Assembly (NCBI GenBank): GCA_944324705.1
Contig: CALUXI010000003.1
Coordinates: 1-64,000 of the forward strand
From: an uncultured Acholeplasmatales bacterium
GTDB lineage: Bacteria; Bacillota_I; Bacilli_A; Acholeplasmatales; Anaeroplasmataceae
Direction of reading: 5' to 3'
Length of the DNA stretch: 64,000 nt
Part shown: piece after piece, positions 45,352 to 54,603 of the stretch
Position numbering within the stretch: position 1 is the stretch's first letter
Layout of the letters: every line of letters begins with the position of its first letter
The notes under the pieces: generated by a model
The model's database searches: none
What the model was told of the DNA's origin: nothing
What the model saw: the letters and a program-made list of their open reading frames with translations, nothing else
Program-made: the position numbers and the translations under genes

Positions 45352-48258
45352 ATGAAGCAAATAGGTTTAGATATAGGTTCAACAACAATAAAATGTATTG
45401 TCTTAGAAGATGATAAAATTATTTATTCTGATTATAAAAGACATTATTCCCATATCAAAGATAATCTAATTGATAAAATAAATTACTTAGTAGTTAACAA
45501 TATTTGTGATATTGAAACTCCAATTGCTATTTCTGGATCAGCCGGCATGGGTTTAGCAGATGGGGTTGGTGTACCATTTATTCAAGAAGTATATGCTACT
45601 AGAGTTGCAGCAAACAAATTAATACCAGGAACTGATTGTATTATTGAACTTGGTGGTGAAGATGCCAAGATTCTTTTCTTAACCAATGGTATGGAAGTTA
45701 GAATGAACGGCTCATGTGCTGGCGGTACCGGGGCTTTCATTGACCAAATGGCTACTCTTTTAAATATTGATGTTACTGAAATTAATGGTATAGCAAAAGG
45801 TCATCAAAAAATTTATTCTATTGCTTCTCGTTGTGGTGTATTTGCTAAAACAGACATTCAACCACTCTTAAATCAAGGAGCTTCAAAATCAGATATTGCT
45901 GCTTCAATATTTCAAGCTGTTGTTAATCAAACAATCGGTGGACTTGCCCAAGGTCGTGAAATAACTGGTCAAATTGCTTATTTAGGTGGCCCCTTAACTT
46001 TCTTATCTGAACTACAAAATGCCTTTGATAATGCCTTACATGTTAAAGGAATATGTCCTGAAAATTCATTATACTATGTAGCAATTGGGGCTGCATTAAT
46101 GGCTAAAGAAAAAGTTAATTTAAATGATTTATTAAACAAAGTAAAAGCTTATGACAATAAAGCAACTTATGCCTTCAATTCGCCATTATTTGCTGATTTA
46201 AAAGAATTAGAAGAATTTAGAGAAAGACATCATAAAGCCTTTGTCCCAACTTTAAGTTTAGATGATTATAAAGGACCTTTATATTTAGGTATAGATAGTG
46301 GTTCTACTACTTTAAAATTTTTATTAATGGATGAAGATTTAAATATTAGATATTCAAAATATTTACCTAATAAAGGTAATCCAATTGAGGTATTAAAAGA
46401 TTTATTCATTGAACTTTATGAAAAACACCCCTACATTAATATTAAGGGTGCTGCCTCAACAGGTTATGGCGAAGAACTAGCTAAAACAGCGTTTAGACTT
46501 GATGGTGGGCTTGTCGAAACTATGGCTCATTTTTATGCTGCTAGAAAATTTATGCCTGATGTCGATTTTATTATTGATATTGGTGGTCAAGACATTAAAT
46601 GTTTTAAGATTGAGCATCAAACTATTTCTAACATTTTCTTAAATGAAGCATGTTCTTCTGGTTGTGGTTCTTTTTTACAAACATTTGCCAATGCTTTAGG
46701 TTATTCAATTGAAGACTTTGCTAAACTTGGTTTAATGGCTAAAAAACCAGTTGATTTAGGTTCTCGTTGCACAGTTTTTATGAATTCAAGTGTTAAACAA
46801 GCTCAAAAAGACGGGGCTACTATTGATAATATTTCCGCTGGTCTATCTATAAGTGTAGTTAAAAATGCTCTTTATAAGGTTATTAGAGCTACTAGTGCTA
46901 GTTCTCTTGGTAAACATATTGTTGTTCAAGGAGGAACTTTCTATAACGAGGCTGTTTTAAGAGCTTTTGAAAAAGAATTAGGTTTCGATGTAGTGTGCCC
47001 AAATATTTCCGGGGTAATGGGAGCTTATGGAGCTGCCTTATATGCTAAAAACTTAAAATTAGAAAAATCTAATCTATTAAGTTATGAAGAAATAAAAAAA
47101 TTTAAACACGAAACTAAAAATTTAAATTGTGGTTTATGTCAAAACCATTGCTTATTAACTGTTAATATTTTCAATAATTCAAGATTAATTAGCGGTAACA
47201 AATGTGAAAAACCACTAACAAAGAAAACTACAAATACTAAAATGAACCTCTATGAAATAACAAGAGAAAAACTAGCTTCATATAAACCTGTTCCAGGTCC
47301 AAGAGGTAAAATTGGTATTCCTTTAGCCTTAAATATGTATGAATTATGGCCGTTTTGGTACACTTTCTTTACTAATTTAGGTTTCGAAGTTCACAACAGT
47401 GGTTTTTCTGATAATAAAACTTACACCTTAGGTCAACATACTATTCCTAGTGATACTGTTTGTTACCCAGCTAAGTTAGTTCACGGTCATATAGAACGTC
47501 TACTTAATGATAATTATCAAACTATCTTCTATCCTTGTATGTCTTATAATATTGATGAACATAAAGGAGATAATCATTTTAATTGTCCAATTGTAGCATA
47601 TTACCCTGAAACTATTTTAAATAATGTTAAAGCTATAAATAATATTAATTTTATTTGTGATTTCATTGGTATTCATGATAAGGATTTATTTTTAAAAAAG
47701 ATACCTAATATCTTAAATAAATATTTTAAAGATATTACAAAAAAAGAAATTAAAAAAGCTAGTGAAGCAGCCTATAAAGAATATAGTGATCATTTAGCTT
47801 ATTTAAGAGAAAAAGGTAATGAAATTATTACTACTGCTAGATTAAATCATAAAAAAGTAATTGTATTAGCCGGAAGACCTTATCATATTGATCCAGAAAT
47901 CAACCACGGAATTGATAAATTAATTTCTACTTTTGATGTTGGAATTGTTACTGAAGAAAGTATCAGTCAATTAGTTGAAAAATCTAAAGTTGATGTCTTA
48001 AATCAATGGACTTATCATGCTAGACTTTATGATGCAGCTAAATATGTAACTAAACAAAAAGATTTTGAATTAATTCAACTTGTAAGTTTTGGTTGTGGTT
48101 TAGATGCTATTACAACTGATGAAGTTAAGTCTATCCTAGAAAGTAAAGATAAAATCTATACTCAACTTAAAATTGATGAAATAACTAATTTAGGAGCAAT
48201 TAAAATAAGATTACGTTCTTTATTTAGTGCTTTAAAAGAAAAGGAGGAAAATAAATAA
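45352..48258 (+). CDS. BadF/BcrA/HgdC-type activase, double ASKHA domains plus DUF2229
   Basis: An iron-sulfur ATPase activator of 968 residues, the large COG1924-type form. Two ASKHA/BcrAD domains follow each other: residues about 1-255 (LDIGSTTIKC, SCAGGTGAF, SRCGVFAKTD) and about 315-570 (LGIDSGSTTLKFL, ACSSGCGSFLQ, SRCTVFMNS). The paired Cys residues are those that hold the bridging 4Fe-4S cluster in HgdC. The C-terminal DUF2229/COG3580 region has a CGLCQNHC cluster. Family members use ATP to push electrons into an iron-sulfur partner, as in 2-hydroxyacyl-CoA dehydratases and double-cubane proteins. The next gene is the likely partner. The substrate is unknown. Confidence 0.88.
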   Translation: MKQIGLDIGSTTIKCIVLEDDKIIYSDYKRHYSHIKDNLIDKINYLVVNNICDIETPIAISGSAGMGLADGVGVPFIQEVYATRVAANKLIPGTDCIIELGGEDAKILFLTNGMEVRMNGSCAGGTGAFIDQMATLLNIDVTEINGIAKGHQKIYSIASRCGVFAKTDIQPLLNQGASKSDIAASIFQAVVNQTIGGLAQGREITGQIAYLGGPLTFLSELQNAFDNALHVKGICPENSLYYVAIGAALMAKEKVNLNDLLNKVKAYDNKATYAFNSPLFADLKELEEFRERHHKAFVPTLSLDDYKGPLYLGIDSGSTTLKFLLMDEDLNIRYSKYLPNKGNPIEVLKDLFIELYEKHPYINIKGAASTGYGEELAKTAFRLDGGLVETMAHFYAARKFMPDVDFIIDIGGQDIKCFKIEHQTISNIFLNEACSSGCGSFLQTFANALGYSIEDFAKLGLMAKKPVDLGSRCTVFMNSSVKQAQKDGATIDNISAGLSISVVKNALYKVIRATSASSLGKHIVVQGGTFYNEAVLRAFEKELGFDVVCPNISGVMGAYGAALYAKNLKLEKSNLLSYEEIKKFKHETKNLNCGLCQNHCLLTVNIFNNSRLISGNKCEKPLTKKTTNTKMNLYEITREKLASYKPVPGPRGKIGIPLALNMYELWPFWYTFFTNLGFEVHNSGFSDNKTYTLGQHTIPSDTVCYPAKLVHGHIERLLNDNYQTIFYPCMSYNIDEHKGDNHFNCPIVAYYPETILNNVKAINNINFICDFIGIHDKDLFLKKIPNILNKYFKDITKKEIKKASEAAYKEYSDHLAYLREKGNEIITTARLNHKKVIVLAGRPYHIDPEINHGIDKLISTFDVGIVTEESISQLVEKSKVDVLNQWTYHARLYDAAKYVTKQKDFELIQLVSFGCGLDAITTDEVKSILESKDKIYTQLKIDEITNLGAIKIRLRSLFSALKEKEENK

Positions 48259-49517
48259 TGGAATATCCTAAGTTTACTAAAGATATGCGCAAAACCCATA
48301 CTATTTTAATTCCTTCTATGCTTGATATTCACATGGCTTTATTTGAAAACGCCCTAAGAGGTTCAGGATATAAAGTTGAAGTGTTAAAAAATGTTGGTCC
48401 TAGCGTTGTAGAAAACGGGCTAAAATATGTACATAACGATACTTGTTACCCAGCTTTATTAGTAATAGGACAATTTATTGATGCCTTAAATAATCGAAAT
48501 GATACTCATAATATAGTTCTTCTCATAACACAAACCGGGGGGGGATGTAGAGCCTCTAACTATATCCACTTACTTCGTAAAGCTTTAATTAAAGCCGGTT
48601 ATGATTATGTACCTGTTGTAAGTTTAAATGCTTCTAATCTAGAAAAAGATAGTGGTCTAGCAATAAACTACTCTTTAATTAAAAAAGTAGCTGCTGCTAT
48701 GACTTATGGAGATTTCTTAATGTATTTAAGAAATAAAGCTAGAAGCTATGAAATAAATAAAGGTGATACTCAAAATTTAACGAATAAATGGGTAGAAAAT
48801 TTATCAAAACAAATAGATAACAATAAAGGATTATCACTAAAAGCTATTAAGAAAAATTTATTTAAAATAGCTAAAGATTATGATGATTTAAAACTAGATT
48901 TAACTCATAAAATACCTCAAGTTGGGGTAGTTGGAGAAATTTATATAAAATATGCTAGTTTAGGTAATAATGGCCTTGAAGATTTCTTAGTAAGTCAAAA
49001 AGCTGAGGCAATGGTCCCAGGCCTTTATGGTTTTATTTATTATTGTTTATATAATCAAATTTATGATTATGAAATATATGGTAGCGGTAAAATTAAAAAA
49101 TATGTTGCTAAATTTATTATTAAATATTTAGAAAGACGTGAAGATTTAATGATAAAAGCTATAAGAACAACTAAATTTACCCCTATGAAATACTTTAAAG
49201 AAACTAAAGAACTTTCTAGTGGCGTCTTATCTCATGGCACTAAGATGGGAGAAGGCTGGTTATTAACAGCTGAAATGATGGAACTTGTAGAAATTGGTTA
49301 TGGCAACATTGTTTGTGCTCAGCCATTTGGTTGTCTACCTAATCATATTTGTGGCAAGGGTGTTATGAAAAAAATCAAAGAAATACATCCTGATGCTAAT
49401 ATTGTAGCTATTGATTATGATCCTTCTGCTACTAGAGTAAATCAAGAAAATAGAATAAAATTAATGCTTGCAATCGCAAAGGAAAAAATCGATCCAAACG
49501 AGCCTGCTAAACTATAA
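48258..49517 (+). CDS. HgdB/COG3581-like iron-sulfur partner of the activase
   Basis: A 419-residue protein of the CoA-dehydratase/double-cubane relatives, often fused to the activase as one very long protein. Conserved Cys positions are visible: NDTCYPALLV (about 60-69), TGGGCRASNY (about 93-102), QPFGCLPNHICGKG (near 355) — plausible cluster ligands. Start and stop overlap the activase gene (TAATG) behind AAGGAGG, so stoichiometric synthesis is expected. Eight G in a row (48537-48544) encode the GGG of the second motif. No dehydratase subunits, CoA ligase or electron-transfer flavoproteins are nearby, so it need not be a fermentation enzyme. Confidence 0.82.
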   Translation: MEYPKFTKDMRKTHTILIPSMLDIHMALFENALRGSGYKVEVLKNVGPSVVENGLKYVHNDTCYPALLVIGQFIDALNNRNDTHNIVLLITQTGGGCRASNYIHLLRKALIKAGYDYVPVVSLNASNLEKDSGLAINYSLIKKVAAAMTYGDFLMYLRNKARSYEINKGDTQNLTNKWVENLSKQIDNNKGLSLKAIKKNLFKIAKDYDDLKLDLTHKIPQVGVVGEIYIKYASLGNNGLEDFLVSQKAEAMVPGLYGFIYYCLYNQIYDYEIYGSGKIKKYVAKFIIKYLERREDLMIKAIRTTKFTPMKYFKETKELSSGVLSHGTKMGEGWLLTAEMMELVEIGYGNIVCAQPFGCLPNHICGKGVMKKIKEIHPDANIVAIDYDPSATRVNQENRIKLMLAIAKEKIDPNEPAKL

Positions 49518-49522
49518 AAAAC

Positions 49523-49550
49523 AGCCTATAGAAGCAAATTTCTATAGGCT
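49523..49550. terminator. Bidirectional terminator between convergent genes
   Basis: An 11-bp perfect stem (AGCCTATAGAA/TTCTATAGGCT) with a 6-base loop. T runs follow on both strands (TTTTAATT on plus, GTTTTTT on minus). It also contains the stop codon of the minus-strand PAP2 gene. Confidence 0.88.
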
Positions 49551-50222
49551 TTTTAATTGGGTTAAATTCTTTACTACTGGTCTTTTTTTGATAAAGGACT
49601 TATAACAAATTACATATATCATTAATAACACTAAACCACACAAATAACCACCAATAACATCGGTAAAATAATGAACACCTAGTACTATTCGTGATAAACC
49701 AATTAGTATTAACAATATAATAAATATTACCGTTAAAATGTTCTTTTTCTTCTCTTTTAAATAATCACTACTTCTAATAAAGTATAATAATAGACCATAA
49801 AAAACTATTGATACCATTGAATGACCTGATGGATATGAAGTTGATAATTCTTGCATCCATCGCAATTCTTCTACTGGTCTCTCTCTTAAAAAGAAAACTT
49901 TTATTAATTCATTAGATAAATAGGTAATAATAGTAGCTCCTGAAAGTGTCCAAAACCTTCTATCAAATCTAGTATATATAGCTACCCCAACAGCAATTAA
50001 AGCTACAATATAGAAAAAACCAAATTCAGTTATTAGTCTAAATATATAAAACCAAAAACCATACTTTTCGCCTCTAAAATTATATATTGCATCTCTAATC
50101 GTTAAATCAATAATATTTAAACTATCTTCCTTATAAATGTACCAAGATGTTAAAACAAAAAGAGCAAAAGAGAAAAATAAAACAATTAACTCATAATAAT
50201 TATTTTTTAAAAAATACTTCAA
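49542..50222 (-). CDS. PAP2-family membrane phosphatase
   Basis: A 226-residue integral membrane lipid phosphatase. The three PAP2 motifs are present in order: KVFFLRERP (about 102), PSGHS (about 133) and SRIVLGVHYFTDVIGG (about 182), giving the catalytic His pair. Six hydrophobic helices surround them. Likely substrates are phosphatidate, phosphatidylglycerol phosphate or undecaprenyl pyrophosphate; which one cannot be told. Its ATG overlaps the stop of the upstream NUDIX gene (ATGA). Confidence 0.88.
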   Translation of the reverse strand: MKYFLKNNYYELIVLFFSFALFVLTSWYIYKEDSLNIIDLTIRDAIYNFRGEKYGFWFYIFRLITEFGFFYIVALIAVGVAIYTRFDRRFWTLSGATIITYLSNELIKVFFLRERPVEELRWMQELSTSYPSGHSMVSIVFYGLLLYFIRSSDYLKEKKKNILTVIFIILLILIGLSRIVLGVHYFTDVIGGYLCGLVLLMIYVICYKSFIKKRPVVKNLTQLKSL

Positions 50223-50746
50223 GCTCTACCTTCTTCCTTTATTAAAACCATAATTTCATCTTTAACATCCAAAATTCTTTCCCCAATATACGAAATAAAT
50301 TGTGGTGTAGTTATAAATTTAAAAAAATCATTTGGTGTTAAAAACTTATAATCAATAACTTCATCAATACCTAACTTTAAAGTATAATCCTTATCTAAAA
50401 AAACAATATATTGATAACAATAAAATATATCATTAATTAAACTTCTTAATTGAATAAATTTTAAACTTTCAGAAAAAATTCCTGTTTCTTCCCTAAGTTC
50501 CCTAATAGCTGCCTCTAATGGTGTTTCATAGGCCTTAATGCCACCACCTGTAACTTCCCACATAAGTCCAGGTGTTTTATTAGGATGTCGTTTAGTTATC
50601 AAAATTTCTCCTTCTTTATTCACAACAATAATTGTGACAATCCCCATATATGAATCTTCTTCTAAATTTGCTCCCCGAGTTAAAACTTTACCTGTTTTAT
50701 GACCAAAGCGGTCTAATACTTCAAACTTTTCTATTTCCTGTTTCAT
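50219..50746 (-). CDS. NUDIX hydrolase
   Basis: A 175-residue NUDIX protein. The box GGGIKAYETPLEAAIRELRE plus ETGI fits GX5EX7REUXEEXGU. The start (FEVLDRFGHKTGKVLTRG) resembles the Idi-like/YfcD subgroup. It hydrolyses nucleoside diphosphate-linked compounds in general; the substrate is unclear. It overlaps its neighbours by a TAATG on one side and an ATGA on the other, so it is firmly within the clc-nudix-PAP2 operon. Confidence 0.87.
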   Translation of the reverse strand: MKQEIEKFEVLDRFGHKTGKVLTRGANLEEDSYMGIVTIIVVNKEGEILITKRHPNKTPGLMWEVTGGGIKAYETPLEAAIRELREETGIFSESLKFIQLRSLINDIFYCYQYIVFLDKDYTLKLGIDEVIDYKFLTPNDFFKFITTPQFISYIGERILDVKDEIMVLIKEEGRA

Positions 50747-51978
50747 TAATTTAGAAGCCTCTTTTCTAATAATTTATAAACGCTCTTTTGTTTAAATAAA
50801 TAACTTAGACTAGTACTTAAAACTAAAGCTATTAATATTGGTAAAACAACAACTAAAGGTTTGCCCATTTTAAGCCCTAAACAAAAGCCAGTTAAAGGAG
50901 TGTTACATACACTACTAAAAACAACTATCATTCCCACTATACAAAATAAACTATTATATAATCTAATATTAGGAATAATATCTTCAAATAAGATAGTTGT
51001 AATACTACCACATATTACCCCTAGTGTCAACATCGGTAAAACAAGTCCCCCAGATACTACTAAACTATTACTAAATGCAGTTCCCAATATTCTATATATT
51101 AAATAAAATATTAATAATATTATACTTGATGTAAATAAAGGATCATTTAATATATCACTTCCCGAACCTATCATGTAAGGATCACGAGTCTTATAGTATA
51201 AAAATAATAAAACAAAAAATGGCGTTAAATAAAGAAAATACTTCATTTTTTTACTTAAATCTTTTACTTTAATTATCATAAATACATATAATCTAGCTAC
51301 AACAAAAGCCATAATAGAAATAACTATAAAAATATAATAATATCTATAATCTATAAAATTTAAAGCTTTTATTGGTAGTAAATTATGAGGATAAACAAAG
51401 TAAGAAACAACAAAAGCAATTAGAATAATTACTAAGCCTTTAAGAAAAAAAGTCCAAGAAAGCATCTTTCTATTTTCTTCAATTAAATGACAAATTCCAG
51501 CTAAAGGAGCTAAAAAAGCGCAAGCAAAACCAGCACTAGCCGCCCCAGCTACTACTTCTTTATCTTCCTCTTTAAATATTTTATTATAAATATGACTAAT
51601 ACTAGCAGCTAATGTTATTGAAGGGCCTTCACCACCAAAAGGAAACCCACAAAAATAAGCATATAAAGATTGAAATAAAACATGTAAAAACATTCTAACT
51701 GGTGATAGATTTAAATTACCTTCATAATAAGCTTCATATTGAGGAATACCACTACCTAAATAACCTTTATCTTTATTATTAATAAATATTAAAATAAAAG
51801 ATATAATAATAGCTATTACTAAAAAAACACCAATTAATAAACTATTATTACTAGTAAATATATATGTACCTAAAGCTGTTACTTCATGGATTAAATATTG
51901 AAATCCTGCAATAAATAAACCTACAATAACGCCTAAAATTACTAATTTAAAACTTAATCTAACTACCTTATTTCTCAT
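50746..51978 (-). CDS. ClC-type chloride channel or antiporter
   Basis: A ClC transporter of about 410 residues, with roughly a dozen hydrophobic segments. Selectivity motifs are GSGIPQ (about 76), GGEGPS (about 118; the family has G-K/R-EGP, and the gating Glu is kept) and GGLVLPM (about 315). The start is ATG 51978, with GAGAG 10 bases upstream; the TTG at 51987 is too close to that site. It begins an operon with the NUDIX and PAP2 genes. Whether it is a channel, a chloride/proton exchanger or a fluoride type is not decided by these motifs. Confidence 0.9.
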   Translation of the reverse strand: MRNKVVRLSFKLVILGVIVGLFIAGFQYLIHEVTALGTYIFTSNNSLLIGVFLVIAIIISFILIFINNKDKGYLGSGIPQYEAYYEGNLNLSPVRMFLHVLFQSLYAYFCGFPFGGEGPSITLAASISHIYNKIFKEEDKEVVAGAASAGFACAFLAPLAGICHLIEENRKMLSWTFFLKGLVIILIAFVVSYFVYPHNLLPIKALNFIDYRYYYIFIVISIMAFVVARLYVFMIIKVKDLSKKMKYFLYLTPFFVLLFLYYKTRDPYMIGSGSDILNDPLFTSSIILLIFYLIYRILGTAFSNSLVVSGGLVLPMLTLGVICGSITTILFEDIIPNIRLYNSLFCIVGMIVVFSSVCNTPLTGFCLGLKMGKPLVVVLPILIALVLSTSLSYLFKQKSVYKLLEKRLLN

Positions 51979-52007
51979 ATTAATCAAACTCTCTTTTTCT
52001 AAACAAA

Positions 52008-52035
52008 ATTATAGCAAATAACTAAACATTTGCAA
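52008..52035 (-). promoter_or_regulatory. Promoter of the clc-nudix-PAP2 operon
   Basis: TTGCAA and a perfect TATAAT with a 16-base spacer on the minus strand. Confidence 0.7.
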
Positions 52036-52054
52036 TAATTAATCTCAAAATAAT

Positions 52055-52079
52055 AAAGAAAACTCCTCATTAGGAGGAG
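52055..52079 (-). terminator. Terminator of the degenerate P-loop gene
   Basis: CTCCTC (52063-52068) and GAGGAG (52074-52079) form a 6-bp stem, followed on the minus strand by TTTTCTTTATTATTTTG. Confidence 0.72.
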
Positions 52080-52083
52080 ACAA

Positions 52084-52578
52084 TTAATTGTTTTCTAATT
52101 CAATAATTTCTTTAATCAAATCATCGTTAACTTTTTTAAATTCTAATGTGTTACCTGATAAAATTTGATACTTATCTAAATCATTATTAACATAATCTAA
52201 AAAATCATAATCAATTAAATTTTTACTTAATAATTTTTCAGTTTCCTTATTAATTAGTTTTTCATCTCTTATTAATATAACCTTGACAATTTTAGCTTTT
52301 AATAACTTAGCTTCTAATTCATCAATTATTTCTTTGTCTGGCATTGAACAACTAATTATTATATTTTGGTAAAAATTAGATTTTAAATAGTTGTTAATAA
52401 TATAACTAGCATTATCAATCAACATATTTTTAGTTTCAGCATTTAAAATAAAAGGATTAGTTTGCCATAAACTATCTAAATTAAGATAAACACTAGCTAT
52501 CAATTTCATTTTCATCATCAAACATACTTCTTCTTTTAACACGCCCACCGGACCATTTAATATATAAACAGTCTTCAT
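52084..52578 (-). CDS. Degenerate P-loop kinase-like protein
   Basis: A 164-residue protein that resembles small P-loop kinases of the AAA_33 type. The start is KTVYILNGPVGVLKEEV, where a normal Walker A would be GPVGVGKS/T: the second Gly is Leu and the Ser/Thr is Glu, though the Lys stays. The middle has a beta strand NIIISCS like a Walker B position, without the usual Asp, and VILIRDE as in the lid region. It is probably non-catalytic or uses another mechanism. The start is the second ATG of a pair (52578), 5 bases after GAGGTG. Partner and role are unknown. Confidence 0.6.
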   Translation of the reverse strand: MKTVYILNGPVGVLKEEVCLMMKMKLIASVYLNLDSLWQTNPFILNAETKNMLIDNASYIINNYLKSNFYQNIIISCSMPDKEIIDELEAKLLKAKIVKVILIRDEKLINKETEKLLSKNLIDYDFLDYVNNDLDKYQILSGNTLEFKKVNDDLIKEIIELENN

Positions 52579-52635
52579 CATATCACCTCACCATAAAAAT
52601 TATATCATATCTTGATTAAAATAGAACTACCTTTA

Positions 52636-53520
52636 TCATTCCTTATATTCTAAAATTATATTATTCAATGCTTCTATAAGTCTATCTAATGTTAAACCTG
52701 CTGCATAATACTTTTCTTCTATTAATTTACCAGCCTGACTAAATAATGCTTCACTTGCCATAATAACATCATCATAAATAAAATTCTTAGTAGCATAGGC
52801 TAAAAAACCAGTTATTAACCCTGCTAAAGCATCACCAGAACCAGCCTTAGCTAAGGAAGGTATTTCAAGATATTGGCTATTATATATTTTACATCTTCTA
52901 GTTATTAAGGTCTTATCATAACTTTTTAACAAAATATTTACTTGATATTTCTTAGTATAATCTAAAGCCAAATCTAAATAAGGTTTTAAATTTCTACCTG
53001 AAACATTAGTCTTAAATAAGTCTTTAGCTTCACCTAAATGTGGGGTTAATAAAATCTCTATTTTGCTATTTTTTTTACTTAAAATATTAGCATCTTCACT
53101 AATTAATCTTAAACCCGTCCCATCAATAACTAAATAACCTGTATAAAACTCTAGTAATTTTTCTAAAAATATTTTATTTTCTTTGCTTAAATTAATACCA
53201 TTACCAAATAAGATAGAATCATATTTATTAATACTATTTTCTACTTCTTTAGTAAAAGTAAAATTATCACTATTACTATAAATTTCGTGAATACTGTTAG
53301 GACTTATCATATTGACAGATGGTAAATATATAGTTTCTGGAACTGCTAAGGCAACATAACCTGGACTTGCAAACTCACAAAGCTTAGTAGCAATAAAAGC
53401 CGCCCCTGGATATTTCTTAGAACCAGCTATAATCAAGGCTTTTCCAAAATCTGATTTAATACTTGTTTTAGACCTATTATAGAATAGTTTTTCTATAAAT
53501 TCTTTTATGTCAAACTCCAC
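52636..53520 (-). CDS. nnrD: ADP-dependent NAD(P)H-hydrate dehydratase
   Basis: A ribokinase-fold repair enzyme of about 294 residues that turns damaged S-NAD(P)H hydrate back to NAD(P)H. Motifs: AGSKKYPGAAFIAT (about 28), LLTPHLGEAKDLF (about 160) and KAGSGDALAGLITG (about 225) with the catalytic Asp. I take GTG 53520, which has AAAGGGG 8 bases before it; the GTG at 53529 overlaps that site. The epimerase partner (NnrE) is not fused and not in view. It is monocistronic with its own promoter. Confidence 0.88.
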   Translation of the reverse strand: MEFDIKEFIEKLFYNRSKTSIKSDFGKALIIAGSKKYPGAAFIATKLCEFASPGYVALAVPETIYLPSVNMISPNSIHEIYSNSDNFTFTKEVENSINKYDSILFGNGINLSKENKIFLEKLLEFYTGYLVIDGTGLRLISEDANILSKKNSKIEILLTPHLGEAKDLFKTNVSGRNLKPYLDLALDYTKKYQVNILLKSYDKTLITRRCKIYNSQYLEIPSLAKAGSGDALAGLITGFLAYATKNFIYDDVIMASEALFSQAGKLIEEKYYAAGLTLDRLIEALNNIILEYKE

Positions 53521-53556
53521 TTTTCTCACCCCTTTAAAACTATTTTATCTAATTAA

Positions 53557-53584
53557 ATTATATTAATATTTAAGATTATTTCAA
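53557..53584 (-). promoter_or_regulatory. Promoter of nnrD
   Basis: TTGAAA and TATAAT with a 16-base spacer on the minus strand. Confidence 0.6.
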
Positions 53585-53593
53585 TATTTCTAA

Positions 53594-53619
53594 ATAAAAA
53601 AACAGGTCATTTAAACCTG
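53594..53619 (-). terminator. Terminator of nrdD-nrdG-dut
   Basis: CAGGT (53603-53607) and ACCTG (53615-53619) arms with a T-rich tail TTTTTTTATT on the minus strand. The dut stop at 53611 lies in the loop. Confidence 0.7.
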
Positions 53620-54099
53620 CTTATTAGTACTACCAAAGCCACCTATACGTTCTTCATTAGTATCATCATCAATAGTAATACCATATTGTAAAAATATACC
53701 TTGAGCAAACCCTTCACCTTGTTTTACTGTTAATTCTTTATTAGAATTATTAGTCATTTTAATAAAAATATGACCTTCATTTAAAGCATTATAATAATCA
53801 GCATCAATAACACCAACTGTATTATCTAAACTTAAACGATATTTAAATCCTAAACTAGAACGAGGTAAGATTAATAAAACATAATTAGATTCCATTTGAC
53901 ATCTAATCCCTGTAGGAATTTTTATTGTTTCACCAGGTTTTAATGTAAAATCATAAGGACTATAAAAATCGTAGCCAGCACTACTTTTAGTAGCTCTCTT
54001 TGGTAATTTTAAATTATTATAAATATTAGTTGCATCCTCAGAAAATGCTTCATTAAATTGTTTTAAACTAACAAAACTGAACTTAGCTATTCTTGCCAT
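53611..54099 (-). CDS. dut: dUTP diphosphatase
   Basis: Trimeric dUTPase, about 162 residues, which makes dUMP and keeps uracil out of DNA. All five motifs are visible: SAGYDFYSP, PRSSLG, GVIDADY, EGFAQGIF and RIGGFGSTN. The start is ATG 54099, after GGAG at 9 bases; the ATG at 54117 is further inside nrdG and lacks a site. It overlaps the end of nrdG by 17 bases. Cotranscription with the anaerobic ribonucleotide reductase is a sensible pairing for dNTP supply. Confidence 0.93.
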   Translation of the reverse strand: MARIAKFSFVSLKQFNEAFSEDATNIYNNLKLPKRATKSSAGYDFYSPYDFTLKPGETIKIPTGIRCQMESNYVLLILPRSSLGFKYRLSLDNTVGVIDADYYNALNEGHIFIKMTNNSNKELTVKQGEGFAQGIFLQYGITIDDDTNEERIGGFGSTNKQV

Positions 54100-54601
54100 T
54101 AGTAATCGCTCCATCATTAAATAATATTACTCTACCTTCATTAATTGTTTTTTTAACATCAATTACTCTTTGATTACTGCTACCTACCCAATGTAATTGC
54201 GGATCAAATTTGTCAATTTCGAAACAACCATCACAAATTACATCTAGCATTGGTATAAAAGGGATACTTGCTATATCTTCATATAAATAACCGGTATATA
54301 ACCATTTGGTTTTATTCGGATATTTAGCATTAATTTCAGCTACTAATTCCCCAATATCATTAACATTTAAAGGATGTAGTGGATCACCACCACTAAAAGT
54401 AATACCATCTACATAATCTTTATCTAGTTCTTTAAATATTTCTTCTTTAGCTGCCTCATCAAAAGGAATACCACCATTAATATCATGCGTAATTGGATTA
54501 TGACAACCTGGACAATGGTGTGTACAACCAGCTACCCACAAAACTACTCGCAAACCATAGCCATTTAGCATATCATCTTTAGTTATATTATGATAGCGCA
54601 T
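54083..54601 (-). CDS. nrdG: Anaerobic ribonucleotide reductase activating enzyme
   Basis: A 172-residue radical SAM protein that generates the glycyl radical on NrdD. The cluster motif is AGCTHHCPGCHNP (Cys-x3-Cys-x2-Cys, about 25-32), with the usual GGDPLHP (SAM-binding) later (about 77). It starts 2 bases after the nrdD stop region and overlaps dut. Presence with NrdD indicates deoxynucleotide synthesis without oxygen. Confidence 0.94.
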   Translation of the reverse strand: MRYHNITKDDMLNGYGLRVVLWVAGCTHHCPGCHNPITHDINGGIPFDEAAKEEIFKELDKDYVDGITFSGGDPLHPLNVNDIGELVAEINAKYPNKTKWLYTGYLYEDIASIPFIPMLDVICDGCFEIDKFDPQLHWVGSSNQRVIDVKKTINEGRVILFNDGAITNGKNS

Positions 54602-54603
54602 AG

